Assembly (NCBI RefSeq): GCF_016920785.2 | Contig: NW_024609857.1 | Span: forward strand, 73,220,252 to 73,284,251 | DNA length: 64,000 bases | Direction of reading: 5' to 3' | Origin: Ixodes scapularis | Lineage: Eukaryota; Arthropoda; Arachnida; Ixodida; Ixodidae | Shown: one piece after another, positions 21,457 through 33,890 of the stretch | How positions within the stretch are numbered: the stretch's first letter is position 1 | How the letters are laid out: every line of letters starts with the position of its first letter | Position numbers and translations under genes: made by a program | The notes under the pieces: generated by a model | What the model saw: the letters and a program-made list of their open reading frames with translations, nothing else | What the model was told of the DNA's origin: nothing | The model's database searches: none

Positions 21457-21903
21457 TACTGGGTGTCACAAAAGAAAATTTACGCGGTCTTTTTTACCGC
21501 AAAAATAAACTAGACATCGCCGAACGCTCATTCTCCGCCCAAATGTAGAGCTGGAGGTCACAACCAGATGCCAAAGTTTCAACCCGATCCGATAATTAAA
21601 TCAAAAGTTATAAATGATTTTCTGAAAATTTCAATGGGAAAATGGCGGCCGACGGAGTTTTCAAACACATGGGGCTCTATGGCACCAGAAACCGAAAACG
21701 AGCAAAAATGGTGACCATTTTCCCATTGAAATTTTCAGAAAATCACTTATAACTTTTGATTAAGTTATCGGATCGGGCTGAAACTTCGGCATCTGGTTGT
21801 GACCTCTAGCTCTACCTTTGGGCGGAAAATGAGCGTTCGGCGATGCCTAGTTTATTTTTGCGGTAAAAAAGACCGTGTAAATTTTCATTTGTGACACCCT
21901 GTA
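21457..21903. mobile_element. Foldback element with GGGTGTCAC ends, about 447 bp
   Basis: ACTGGGTGTCAC on the left pairs with GTGACACCCTGT on the right, each next to TA. The arms match for roughly 170-180 bp, and the unpaired centre is about 80 bp (around 21640-21720). A TA target duplication would suit a Tc1/mariner-type source, but no transposase is present. Confidence 0.75.
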
Positions 21904-21905
21904 TA

Positions 21906-24126
21906 TTCCGAACCGACAAAACGAAAAACTCATTTAAAGCATTTTTGTGTGAATAGCAGCCAGAAGAGCGCCCAGGCACGAATTTTTGTCACTGACTCAG
22001 AACTCGCGTTCGTGACCTCTTGTACTTTTTTTCCTTTGGCGCAGAGGAGTCTAAATTGTTCAAAGGATTCCACGTGTTTGAATTTGGTCGCGTATACTTT
22101 CTCCCTTAAAGTGGACAGCAGTGGACATAAAGCGACCTTCGATCCGCTCCGCGAACCGCCGCGACTTCTTTGAACTTTCAGTTTAAGGAAACCTATTTTA
22201 TTTTCCGCATAATCTCATATTATTAGTAGGACAGTTTTCTCATTGCTAGTTTACCTTTTCACTAAACACTCAAGCTTAACAAGCAACTCCCCGCTTTTTT
22301 GAAGAAGTGGTGGTTTTAGCACCGGCACGCACGGTGTGCATTGCGCATAATTAAGAAATCTGTGTGGCTTTTCTTGGAAACTGGTGTAAAACATTGCAAC
22401 TTCGTGTTTTTTGACAGAGTTGCAACTCTCTAACGTTTGCTTTTGTGTATTGCGGATTTTTCTTTTGGATTGCCCTCTTTACCTCAAGTTGCAATCTACA
22501 TTTATTGTGTAGACACGCACTTATTTATAGCTGTTTTGCAGAAATTCGACTTCCTAATAAAAAATAAATGAAACCTAGAAGATAGAAAGCAAATCTTCCA
22601 TGCCTTTTTTTTTATATTCGATGTAGTTTTGGACGAGCAGCCTTCAAAGTTTCAACCTCGTACCCGTAATATTCAATGTGCTTCAAGACGAAACAAAAAG
22701 AAACATAGCTGCGCTCTTGATCGCAATTTGAGTGCACGGCTATGTTTTCAATCAGAAGCTTGAAAGAACTGCGAGAAAATAACAATAACAGAATGTCCTT
22801 GACTTCTTGAATATAAACTGCCTTTGTAAAAGCCCTGCAAAACTTTCAATTCGGCCAAAGAGGCATTTATTCGAGAAAAAGAAAATGTCGTAAACGTTAA
22901 AGAAAAAAAAATCTTGAACTTACTTTTTTTTTTTTTTGCCTCTGGAGGAATAGTTTTTTTGTTTTTTTTTTTACGTTACTCATAAGGTAAAATTAAAGCC
23001 GTGTATAACAACAAAGTGCAAAATACAAAAATTTGCGAGGTGATGGACATTAAACACATCGTGAGACGCATTGAGACTTTATGGTCTTTGTTGAAAGTCG
23101 CCCAAAAAAAAAAATAGCCTTTTCAGCGACACTCCTAAAAAGAGTTTGTGTTAAATAGCTTTTCTACCCCTTAAAACGTCACATTATATCCAACACTTGA
23201 CTTAAGATCTCAGCTTTCCACCAAAGTTCTTTAATGCAATGCCAGCATCTCTAACATAGGGAACTTAGAAAAGGATGTTAAAAGTTAGTGTAAAAACATT
23301 AATTTGAAAATATCTTAGGCTATGGCCAAGACATCTTTCACTGCACTGTTCGCACTGTGCTCAGAGAGGACGGCTCTTATTGCACAACTCTCTGCTTACA
23401 GTGCATATACATGGGTTTTTTTTTTTTTTTTTTTTTTTAGTTGCGCCGAATTTCTAAGATATGGGATTTTAATCTTTGAACTAGCTTTCCCGACTTGGCG
23501 GCCGCCACACCGCACTATGCGTGCAGTGTGGCTGCTTTTTGGATAGGTTTGGCCGTTTGGGCGCGTGCTCAGCCTGTCTAGCGGATGTTGGTTTACGTAA
23601 GGAGCGCGCCATATATGAAGCTGAGGCTCGGCGCTGGGCAGCCAGACGGCCGGACGCAATTAGGGCTTTCTGTCGTGCTCTCGGCTGCGTGCACACTCGA
23701 AGCACTCGAAACAAGTTTGTACTATTAGGCGGCTAATAAACGAATTTATTTTCATTAACTTTTTCATTGATCACTTTAAAAATCATATTTCATTTTCGAA
23801 ATTGATGTCCAACCTCCAGGCTGTATGCTCCAGTCGCAAGCTGTACTAAACATGTAAGCATTTTGGCGCTACTGGCCAAATGGATCAGCGAAATATCTCA
23901 ACAATCGTTTACCATACTTGCAGTGATGCAGTTACACATTTCTGATTCATGTTTCTGTCGTCATATTATGGGTACACTGACTTCCGAACCGCGCACACGC
24001 AGGTCCTGTGCTCTTCGTAAAACAAGTTTCTGCAAATGCGCGTTTGCGGAAACCTTCTCGTCCATAGTCATTCGGTTGGCACATAGTTACAGCACGTACA
24101 ACTGCCGCCAGTAGAGTTCTCGCTTC
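21906..24126. other. AT-rich non-coding stretch
   Basis: It contains several A/T homopolymers (for example near 22928-22940 and a T run at 23416-23439) and no credible gene. Confidence 0.4.
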
Positions 24127-26630
24127 ATGGGAAGCAACATATATGGTCGGAGATCGATATCGGGCATCAATTTAAGCATTAATTTAAGGCTCGTGAAGGG
24201 TGAAAGAGTTAGGGAGATCTGTGACAATGGGCGAAAGCTATATGAGGTGGTGGATTCCCGTCTCCCTGATGTAGTGCGTCAAGGAGTCGAGTATGGCTTT
24301 ATTGTGCTGTGGGGTACTCGTCGGACGGGCTCACTCATCCAACGTCGTAAGTTTGTTGTTGTTTTTTTGGGATGGAATTTAGGGTTTAGTGCCTATGTCG
24401 CTCCAGGCCTTTTCAGTCCCATAGCAAGTGCTAAAGCGTTTCTTGGGCGTCCTCGGTATAGGTATTGCGCGTTAGGTCACTTTCTTCCATCTGTCCAAAC
24501 AAATTCCGATTCCGCGAGTGTTAGAGCGGTTCCGATCCTGATCCTGCGGATCTTGACAGTTTCCCACCTACCGTACCCCGTAGGTATAATGTCATCCATT
24601 GCCAGCAGTAGGAATGGAGGGTGGGCCCTTCACGCCTGTCTAGCGAGTTCGGCCTGCTCTTTCGGGTCCTCTGCTTCGGGCTGCGTATTCTCCCGAGAGG
24701 TTGGGCCCTGCGCGGAGTGGTTGCTATTGGCTGCCTCCGCTGCGGCTCGGTGAGCCCACTCGTTCCCGGGTATGCCACTGTGTCCGGGTAGGCACTTGAT
24801 TGTCAGGGAAGTTTCCCTAATGCGAAGATCGGTTGCTGCTTTCTTGATCTTTTTGACGGTGCGGCTCTTGGTTCTGCTGCATCTGCATTCTTCTATCGCT
24901 TCTTGAGAGTCTGTGAATACCCGTGCTTTACCTGGCTGGACCTGTCTTTCTAGCTTATTTGCCATCGCCACCATGGCCCTGAGTTCTGCCTTGTTGACAG
25001 TGGTTCCCTCGGGTAGTATGGCGGTACAGTCTACGTTTCTTCTCGGATCGTACCGGGACGTGGATATAGCCTTCTCTATTTTGGATGCTTCAGTATATCT
25101 TAGTTCCTCTTCCGTCACGTGTTCTTCACACCCGGCTACGTGCAGTCTGGCCGCGCGAGCCCGCTTTTCTTGGTTGAGCATTTTCGGCATAGGTTTCTGG
25201 TCAATGATGGCGGTGTCCTGCCAAGGGGTTTGTGGTTATTCTAGCGGGTGCCTGTCCTGCATGTCGTACCCTGTAATTTCCAGCAGCATGTGTTCGTGCG
25301 TGGTTCGCTTGAGTCACTGAAATTATGAGATGTTTTGAACCTTTGCGCGTTCTTTGATTATGTTCATTATAGCTTCTTTTCTCAAGTCTTGAATGACAGT
25401 GTACTTAGAAGGACCGCGACCACCCTCATCGATTGATAATTCAGCCTACCGAGTTTTTTTTTTTTTTTTTTTATTTAATCTATTAAAATTGAGCCAGTTA
25501 CAGCTGTACAAAGCCCTCGAGGTGAGAGGTGCTTCTGTCATAATCCTAAGAGGCTTCTCGTCAGCTCGCCAGGACCTAATCGTTGTTCTTCGAACGAGCC
25601 TGAGTCCTTATGTCCACGCCTTTTTTTATCTCAGGTATCCACCTGGTACTGCGGGCGGTCTCCTCAAAAGTGACCTCCAGCACCTTGATGTGCGAGCTTC
25701 CACTTATTTCTTGTCCGTTCGTCAGTCATATCATAACGGCACCAGGCTTTTCTGTGAACGCTTGGCCTGGCAGCGACCGTAAACTGGTTTTTCTCAAGAG
25801 GTGGTTTCATCCCGACATCGGAAAAGTTTCTTACTACTTCGTAATCTCCGTGTTGCATCGTCCGTTTATGTTCTCCCAAAAGTCATCCACGTGTCCAGAG
25901 TGAGACATCATCTGTGTACACGATGAAACCGAAACCCTCAATCTCTCAAAGCCTTACAGGCACCTCAGCCATCACCATAATAGCGCCGGAGAGATTATAC
26001 TGCCCCTTGCAGTACTCCTCTGCAGTTCGAACAGTGCAGGTCCGTTGGTATTACAAATCTTCCCTTGAAACCTCCTGTCTCGGAGAAAGTTCATTATAAG
26101 GTCCAGGTTCTTGCCTTGAATTCTGCATTGCTTAACCCCTTGTATGACGGCCCTGTGTGGGACGGCATCAAAAGCTTTTGCGATGTCCGGGGCGACGACG
26201 AGCCGCGGATCTTCTTAATTTTTGTTGGTCACGACGCCCTCGTATAGTAACAATAGGCTGTCCTGCTTGCCCATCGCCTTTCAGAAACTAGATTGTCTAT
26301 ATAGAATCAAGTCTCTGGTGAGTCTTCAGGTACCATATGTCTTAGGATGATTTTGTTTTCATTGTCTTGCTTATATTTGATGTCAGCGAGACAGGCCTCA
26401 TATTTTCTATTTTGTCTTAGGTTTTCCCTGGCTTGGCAATTTGTGTTACGCAGGACAATTTCGACTGCCTTGGGGGTTTTACAGAATTTCAGACTTGGGT
26501 GTATTTACCCAAAAAGCTTTGTTTGGATTCCTCGGGGAGATTCCTCAGTGCATGGTACCTAATGCCGTCGGGTCCCGGTAAACTCTTATTTTTTTGTCAG
26601 TGTAGGCTCCTCCAAACGAATGTGTAAAAC
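24127..26630 (-). mobile_element. Decayed LINE with RNase H (I/R1/Loa-like), 5'-truncated
   Basis: On the minus strand an RT remnant lies at about 25400-26350. It keeps DIAKAFDAVP (about 26165-26215) and a YTDDVSLW form of the YADD box (about 25895-25925), in different frames with stops between. Downstream is an RNase H domain (24630-25190). RNase H after RT is typical of I, R1 and Loa lineages. A T run near 25457-25475 has inserted. The outer limits are approximate. Confidence 0.65.
24630..25190 (-). pseudogene. LINE RNase H domain remnant
   Basis: This 186-codon minus frame carries the RNase HI pattern: a degenerate first block (RYTEASKIE, with Glu at the usual Asp), KAELRAM with the conserved Glu, FTDSQEAI with the conserved Asp, and LPGHSGIPGNEWAH with the conserved His. 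The last block has His where Asp is usual. It would degrade the RNA strand during LINE copying. The altered acidic residues and the decayed RT next to it argue that it is dead. The C-terminal Gln/Glu/Ala-rich tail is not diagnostic. Confidence 0.72.
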
Positions 26631-26647
26631 TACATTTTCTTAATAGA

Positions 26648-27152
26648 CTAACGCACGCAGCAAGCCGCAATATGAATATTTGGACCGTAGAAAACCATCA
26701 AAAAGTGCTATGTTTTTTTTTTCGTCGTTGAATATGGTAAGCACGACGATAATATAATGTTTTGTTATTTTATCAAAGAATGTGCGGTAGTTCGTCTGCT
26801 ACGTGGACGATTGAAGAAACATGCGCCCGCGGCTCTTGTGTAGTCACCGACAATTGAAGAAACGCAGCGCCTTGCTTATAATCACGACTCTCATCGGCTA
26901 ATGGTGCCATCTTATTGTGTAGGCAACACTAATGAGATACTCCGAACTCGCCTCGACATTGGAAAGTGTTCGTTCAATGCGGCTTCAGAATCGACTACTA
27001 AAAACACGTGCCACTGACTTGTGTGCGCTTGTTCTTAAAGATACTTTGGTGCATAGTCAGGCGTAACATTTTGCACCAACTTTGTTTCTACTTGTTTTCC
27101 TTTAACTTTTTGTTGTTGATTTTTTGTTTTATGATATTGCTGCGTGCGTTAG
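26648..27152. mobile_element. MITE with CTAACGCACGCAGCAA ends, about 505 bp
   Basis: CTAACGCACGCAGCAA at 26648 pairs with TTGCTGCGTGCGTTAG ending at 27152. No coding frame is recognised. Confidence 0.65.
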
Positions 27153-29646
27153 TAATGCAGACTCCCTCGATGAATGTGATCTGCATATTGTAACGTGAAG
27201 AGAGCACTGCAAAACACTTTTTTTCTTAAATATGTTGCACCTCCAGCGTCTGCTTGATGAATTGTGACGTTCAGACTTACGGTAACTGAGATTATCTAGG
27301 AATCTATGACGATAGTTAATGTTGTTTTAACAATTTCTGATTTCAAACACATAGAATCCAGAAGGAAAGCTAAACAGAGTATGTGATGACCTCCTTTTAC
27401 GTTTTTCTAATTTTTGTACGTTCTGAGCTTGTAATGACAGAAGATAATGAGTCGGGCCGCTACCAGAATATACGAAGCGCTCGACTCGGCACCAGCGTAC
27501 ATCGGAGCAGCCCCAGAATTCCCCTTGCAGCGAGATCTCCCGGGATTTTCCGAAAAGGCCAAAAGACCGATCTCGCGGCCAGTTATGCCACCACTGCCGT
27601 CATGCATCTTGGCATATGGGGGGGATGTGGTGTGCAAAACGGGAAAGGGGGTTTAATGGCTATGCGAAATGTTATTCTCCAGGCAGGGAAAAGACTCGCA
27701 TAGTCAAAGGGAGGGATAGTCTTTCTGCATGCGCGACAACCCCGCTGATGGTCCGCGTGAGCAGAGTACGGTGCAGCACGAGCTGTCTCGTGAACTGGCT
27801 TCTGCCTACTATGGACTACAGTTCTGGCGGCGCTACGCATACGTGGGACGCTTGTTGAGCCCTTTAATGTGTATTGTGTTTGCAAGTAGCGATGCTCTGA
27901 AATGAGTTACCCATGGAAGTGAATGGTGGCGTCGCACTCGCTCGTGGTGCGTGTCTTGCACATTCGTGCGACAATAGTTGGCGATACTGATAAGAAACGC
28001 CAAGCGTGGAAACTGCCTTTTGATCAATTCAGACGAAGCCAATCTGGTTACATTTTTTAAAATCAGCGAAAACTTATTAAGTGGTCACTTCACATGAAAA
28101 CAATGTTATTTTGTAATTTGTGATCTATATAAGCATGTTTAGGCGGCACTTTTCGTTTTGTCCTCGTGTAAGTAAGGTAGCTGTTGAATTTTAAATGAGC
28201 AAAACAAACAAAAATTAGCCGTTAGATGTTTAGACAACAGGAGTTTAGTCTGCCACAGTATGGAGGCATTGTTACCGACTGTAGATGAACATTTTTGCCA
28301 GTGCAGCAAAACCACTGGCCTGAGGACTTTCACGTGCATCACGCTGTAGTGATAGACGGCCGCACAGCGGTATGATGCTAATCTAGATTGAAACGAGCAG
28401 GGCTGGGGATCAAACACAGAGTAACTGGGATCTGCAGCGCGAGCTTCAACTCCGCGTGATTAAAACTCGAGCGCGTGTGGTCGGGCTCTATGAGAAAGAC
28501 GGAGAAGCAGGGCGGCGGGTCCGGCCACATCGACTTTCGAAAACTACAATAACGACCGCTGAGTAATATATGTACCGTATAAACAGCTGACGTTATCACT
28601 CCAAAGATGGGTCGGACTCACGATTATTACAGTAGCTGCTTCCGTAATGTGAGACTGTTAGATATTTTGCTCCACTTGTGTTTTTATCCTTTATAATGAC
28701 TCCAATTTGGGTTTGTTTTAATGGAATTATCTAAGCCCTATGAAGGGTCAGATGACGAAGCCGTTCGAAGGAACCTAATGAGCATAATATATAGCAACTT
28801 CTTTGGTTTGAGATATTGTTATGACTATAGACTTCATTAAGTGCTGTGCATTAGAAATTATGCAGTATAACTTTAAGGTGCAAAATGAAATTTTTACAAA
28901 GTTGTTCACGGGTCTTTTGGATGTTGTTCTGCTGAGCACTAAAGTCTATTTTAGTCGTTAATGCTTAAAGTGATTACCGCTTAACTTGATATTAACCTTA
29001 TAAATCCTAAATGCGAAAGAATAGTAAATTAGATGAAACTGAGCGTACCTCAGAATTCTTATTATTACCTAAAAACCTTCTGCTTCTCCTGCTATATATA
29101 TATATATACATTTTTAATATCATGAAAAATAACTTTTTTTGCTAGCCCAACGCCTGGTGAATTTTTTACGAAAGCATAGAATCTCTAGAGACACGTATAC
29201 ACGACAAGGAGGTGTGTACTTTTTCATTGTTATATGTTTTGAGTGCGTAAACAATTATGAAAATCTTCATCATTCGTGCATGCTTTTTGTTTGCACTTTT
29301 GTAAATATTTTCTATTTTTGGAACGTATTTACCTTTATTCAATCTATTTCTGGTAGTATACATCTGCTGGGAGTCTTGCAAGACCTGGAGTATGTTAAAA
29401 TTCACACTATTAATAATGATTCTCGTTTATGTCATAAAAATTTATGCATGCAGCTTTAGCGTAATACAGAGTTTTACTAGATAGCTTAGATAACTCCGAT
29501 AACAATACTCGGTAATGATACAATACATGCGCAAAGCTCTCGGTGGAGTATTGTGAATCGCTTATCGTTCGCATAATAACCATCTAAAATGGACTCATTT
29601 GCTCGTCCGTACTCGCAAAAAGAGAACCCCGCCTTGTCCCTTCCAG
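27153..29646. other. Non-coding stretch upstream of the first visible receptor exon
   Basis: Probably intron, because the exon at 29647 begins at a splice acceptor. It holds AT-rich sequence and a (TA)n tract at 29092-29107. I looked for an exon with the earlier S1 segment and saw none. Confidence 0.45.
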
Positions 29647-30032
29647 GAGGCGGACCTGGCCATAGGCGACCTGACCATCACCCTAGCCCGGGACCGCGCC
29701 GTCGACTTCACCCTGCCCTTCATGAACACGGGTATCGGCATCCTGTACCGGAAGCCCGCCCAGGACTCGCGGCTCTTTTACTTCCTGCTGCCACTGTCCC
29801 TGGACGTCTGGCTGTGCGTGCTGGGAGCCTACCTAGGCACCGGCGCCCTGCTCCACCTGGTGGCCCGCATGGCGCCGCTTGAGTGGCGGCAGCCGGAGCA
29901 GCGGCAGCACAGCGCCAAGTGCGACTGCGACCGCTCCCTGACGGACAAGCCCCGGAACGTGTTCAGCCTGTACAACAGCCTTTGGTACACCACCACGGCG
30001 CTGCTGTATCAGAGCTGCGAGACCAATCCCAG
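29647..30032 (+). CDS. Kainate-type glutamate receptor, exon: S1 end, M1, pore loop
   Basis: The exon follows acceptor CCCTTCCAG and ends at donor CAG|GTGGGA, phase 2. It encodes EADLAIGDLTIT, then the Arg of the glutamate-binding site (TLARDRA), FMNTGIGILYRKP, M1 (about 29783-29855) and the re-entrant pore loop (FSLYNSLWYTTTALLYQSC). These blocks align with S1-M1-M2 of kainate receptors, ligand-gated cation channels of neuronal membranes. Oddities: the Gln/Arg editing site is Tyr (TAT, 30007-30009), and a charged Cys-containing insert (SAKCDCDRSLTDK) lies between M1 and the pore. The ligand proline of the S1 motif is Asp here. The 5' exons are not visible. A divergent, arthropod-specific kainate-like subunit is the best reading. 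Confidence 0.9.
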
Positions 30033-31666
30033 GTGGGACTCTCCTCCCTGGCTTCCCCGGGGAAGGAAAAGAGGGATTGCGCTCTAGGCACGGTTCCAAT
30101 GTGGAGCGCAAGTTCGTCTGCTTCTTTTGCAGGGGTTGTGGTGACGTCAGAACACCGAGTGCGCCACGGTAGAAGGTGGACAGAAAGGGAAAGGGTTCTG
30201 CAGGGGCTAACTTTTAATGTAGGGCGCAAGTAGTCGAATGAATTCAAAGAATGGGTGGATAGATTAGTAGGGTGCGTTGTTGGGCTAAGATATTGAGGTC
30301 TGAACTTTGGCGCCAAGTCTGGCTCTTCTATGACCTGTTGCGTGTCCTGTGCTACACGTATTACACTGACTGTGTGCCGGAGGGCAACTTTCGTTCATTT
30401 CGACGTCTGGCCGCGCAAACTACAGAGTTTTGGGTAGCGTCTATCTTGTATACTTCTTGTCCTTGTCTTTTGGGAGCTATTTTATATGTTTTACTAAGTG
30501 GATAGATTAGTACGGCTGGCTTCATTGAATTGGGCGTTGGCTTGCGCCACCTAGCCAGTGTTCTGCGGCGAACGGGCAGCCCTGGTGGCTTGCGCCCGTT
30601 CATTTCCCTTTTTCTATTTTTGTTTCTTGTATCCATTTTCATATACTAAGACACGGAAGCAGGTTTGTTTGTTTTGTTTTTTCACGTGATATTCATTCGT
30701 TTTTGTTTTTTTTTCACGAACATGGTAACATAGAAATGATTGCACTGAATTATTTATATACCACAAGGCACAGATATGAACACAAAGAAACACATTATTA
30801 CTGATTTATATAGAATAAATTCATTTACATACGACACGACACAGCAAGACAGAAAAGAAAACTAGCCGCGTGGTCCGTAATAATCCAGACCTTTGCAAAG
30901 AAATCTTAAAAAACGCGAAGGCGGTTAATTAGGCGGTGCATTTGATTGTAATAATTAAAACGGGGAACTTTATTGAAAGGTACCTAGAAGGACGACACTT
31001 TCTGCTGGTCAAAATGGAGCTATCTTTTCTTTCCAGCCGTTTAAAAAAAAGAAAAAGAAACATTCTTCTTAATTATATATGATCAACGAAAGAAAAAAAA
31101 ATGGGAGGGAAGAAAAGCTGAAATCAGTCTTATATCAAGCTATATAGTCCTGCTCAGCCAAATGTCAAAAGTGTAAAAGGTAGAGTTAAGGCACGGCATA
31201 ATCGCTTCTTGTTTCTAAATGCGTCCGCCGAAAAATGAGCTGAACAGAGATAGCGCTCTTTCGTTTTCTTGTGAACTTTTGGCAAATTGGCGTACGATGC
31301 CCATCTCTCATACCTTAAACGAATAATAATAACATATAATAGGAACTTACGTTCAACAAATTTCGCAGTAGCAAACTAAAGAACCTAGCTCCGAACCGAA
31401 ACCATACCCGTGATCTGTTGGGAACAGCATCAGGGAAACATTTGGCGTGTTATTATAATTGCCGCACCATCTTGCAGAGCAGTACATTCCAGGTATCATT
31501 CCCACTTCGTCTGTGACCAGACGCGCCACCGCGACTTTCTTCGCACAAACCAAAACTAGCGGACTGACACTGGCGACCCACCCGACCCGGCACTGCCGGC
31601 ACCGTCGTCACCGCACAACCAGCATATAACTCCGGCGACCCCGGCGCGTTCGAAACCGCCGACACA
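30033..31666 (+). other. Start of the first visible receptor intron
   Basis: The intron runs 30033-39221 (9189 bp). Its first 1.6 kb has no recognised element; it is AT-rich with scattered A and T runs. The rest is mostly transposon sequence, listed separately. Confidence 0.7.
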
Positions 31667-31813
31667 ATAGACCCCTTTCGGAATAGAGCGCCACCTGTTG
31701 CACGCAACTGCAACTAGGTCCGCCGCCATCACGCAGGGGTCCCGCCAGAACCGCCTGCATCTTACCGCCTACAACGGTGCTGCTTACACCCAGTCTGCGC
31801 GCGCCGCATCAAT

Positions 31814-32020
31814 ATGCCATCGCATTGCTGCGTACCTTTGTGTACGCAGGATGGATACGTTGACGGAGACGGAAAAAAAAATGTACGTGTCAGACAAGTT
31901 CTAAAGTGTTCAAAAAGAAAAACCGAGTCCTCGTGTTGTTTACAAAACTTTCGCGGGTTAGACAAGAAAACGCTCTTATCATCCGTAAGCGGAAGCATCG
32001 CGAACGATTATATGTTGTAG
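31814..32020 (+). pseudogene. THAP zinc-finger N-terminus (fragment)
   Basis: The frame starts MPSHCCVPLCTQDGYVDG, the typical beginning of a THAP domain (C-x2-4-C with Met-Pro start). It then loses the remaining THAP landmarks and stops at 32020. THAP domains bind the ends of P-like transposons or act in host regulators. At 68 codons it cannot be a transposase, so it is either the first exon or a decayed remnant. Its place 130 bp inside a TIR favours a transposon origin. Confidence 0.5.
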
Positions 32021-33075
32021 TAGTGTGGCCGTGTGTCGAGCTCCGTCTAACTAGAGAGGTACGGCCGCGGTTCAGTGCGCGGCTCGCATGCGCGAGCGGC
32101 TCCCTCCTTCAGTGCTTCTTCACTGCAACCGAGGCCATTTTAGGTACTTGTTTGGCGTGAGATGCATGATTACTTCTTCCGCAAGTTCGTTTCCTTCACT
32201 CACGCCGGTAAAGAGTTTTCCAGAAAACAGACGTCGGGTGGAGTGGGTGTACAGACTAAATGCAGTGTACACCGAATCTGAAGATCACTCGAACCCGCCC
32301 TGCGATCGTGGGAACTTTTGGAGTGGTGGCCTGAACAGGAGTGCCAAGGCCGTACCGCTAGACGTTTAGGGATGTTACGCTGCTAATCAGTTTGGAAATA
32401 TGTGAGAAATCAGCCAAAGTGTTGGTGTTTAGAACACGTACAATTGTTATTCTGTTCAACGGTTTTTATTCCTGAACACATTGTATGTTGTTCTAGGGTC
32501 TTCCTCTTGCCTCGGTAGCAGGAACCCTTGATGAAGAAACTTCCTGCACTGAATGGGATAAAAAAAAAAAAAATAACACACCGGTTTTACACTTCAGCTG
32601 TGCATATTTTCTGGGCAAATAAAGATCAGTTCCAGCACACTTTATTATTATTTTTTTTTTTTTTGCAATGTCGCATTTTCGAGTGGGTTGAAACAAACGT
32701 GGCACGTTTACAGACGTCGTGAAATAAACCCAATACATCAGAGGTTCTGGAAAGTCTACTCTGTAGCTTCGTGAGCAATGCCATAAACCGCGTAACTTCT
32801 TAGTCTACCGAGGAAATAATTTAAAATGCTGCCTGCCACCCACCCGTACAACCTTTTCTGCTGTTCTGTACGATTTGCGATTGCGATTTCTTGACTCGTG
32901 AGGCACCTTTTGTAGGTACTGGTACGCGGTCGTACGTTTATTGGAGGGGTACGAAAAACGAAACGAGCGAGTTCTCGGCTGTCACCGAACGACGAGCTCA
33001 CGACGGGGGCAGCGTACCGGGTCGTTCGGAGTGGCCACGCTAGAAGCTCGATCACTATGATTAACTGTATTAAAA

Positions 33076-33321
33076 TTATGGAATGCTACTAAAAAAATTC
33101 ACTAAAACACAAGAAAGAACTTGCCTGTTCCGTGAGTAGTTAGCCCTTATCGATGCGGGGACCACGTATACTTCGACGAAGAAGTTGTAGCTTCTTTCCA
33201 TGCACCGGTTTGTGCCTGACCGGCTCCTGTAGAACTGCTCCACCTCTCTGTCACTTATATGTGGCAGTATCGATAGACCATTAGACCAACAGGTGATCGG
33301 GAAAACACCCGCACAAGCCAT
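33076..33321 (-). CDS. Unrecognised ORF at the right end of the THAP transposon
   Basis: The 81-codon minus frame starts with ATG 150 bp from the right TIR and runs inward, convergent with the THAP frame. The first 70 residues look protein-like (SNGLSILPHISDREVEQFYR; NRCMERSYNFFVEVYVVPAS), with balanced composition and four Cys. I do not recognise the family. It may be the first exon of a second gene carried by the transposon. It may also be chance; this is uncertain. Confidence 0.3.
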   Translation of the reverse strand: MACAGVFPITCWSNGLSILPHISDREVEQFYRSRSGTNRCMERSYNFFVEVYVVPASIRANYSRNRQVLSCVLVNFFSSIP

Positions 33322-33703
33322 AGCTCAAAACGCTACGGCGGCTACGCTGCACGCCGACCGGTCGAACGAGTCGAACCCTGCGTAATGGCGGCGATCACCC
33401 AATGTTGCTACATGTTTTACTATTCCGGCTAAATTTTTTTCAGTGTTGCCAAAATTCCGAAAGGGGTCTATAGCGAGTTTTCATAGATCGTTTTTGCCGT
33501 CCCGCAACGCTCTCCGCAACCTGTTGCGATACCCGGAACTCTACAGTCAACGCCATCGGCGCGAAGGCGCGGTGGCGGCTTCTTCGTTGCGAAGGGCTTA
33601 GCGGAGGGGGAAACGCGGTCTACGAAAACCCCCTAGTGTGGCGTGCGGCGATTCATTCTGCGTAAACGCTGCAGAATAGACTCTGAAGACTAATTTACAT
33701 TAT

Positions 33704-33890
33704 GAGATTCTGCTTCCTATTTTCAGTCGCGATGTCACTCGGTTTGCAAAAGCGTACGGCAGCTGCGATGCTCGACGTCGATAGTGAAAATCGCGGGCGG
33801 AATCGAACTGAGTGAGTCAGGCATAACAAGTCGGTGATGGCCACTGGTAACAATTCACATCCCCTTTTATCTGCTGTTTCCACCGAGCCA
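33704..33890 (-). repeat. Dispersed repeat, copy 1 (inverted to 38150-38336)
   Basis: Its reverse complement matches 38150-38336 nearly end to end. Shared blocks include CATCACCGACTTGTTATG and GATTTTCA(C/G)TATCGACGTCGA. The family is unknown. Confidence 0.7.

Larger units (their letters stand above)
31667..33471. mobile_element. THAP-domain DNA transposon, degenerate, 1.8 kb
   Basis: The ends ATAGACCCCTTTCGGAAT (31667) and ATTCCGAAAGGGGTCTAT (to 33471) are perfect 18-bp inverted repeats. A second inverted match (CGCCGCCATCACGCAGGG / its complement) lies just inside them. A THAP-like frame lies near the left end and a minus frame near the right end. A target duplication is not clear. THAP zinc fingers are the DNA-binding domain of P-element-type transposases, so a P-like origin is plausible. 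Confidence 0.65.

Noticed and set aside
28378..28600. tRNA-derived SINE
   Set aside because: A weak B-box-like GATCAAACAC is present, but I found no A box at the proper distance, no cloverleaf and no tail.
29589..29882. Separate Pro/Arg-rich protein overlapping the receptor exon
   Set aside because: It is an alternative frame of the GC-rich exon; the receptor frame has splice sites and family motifs.
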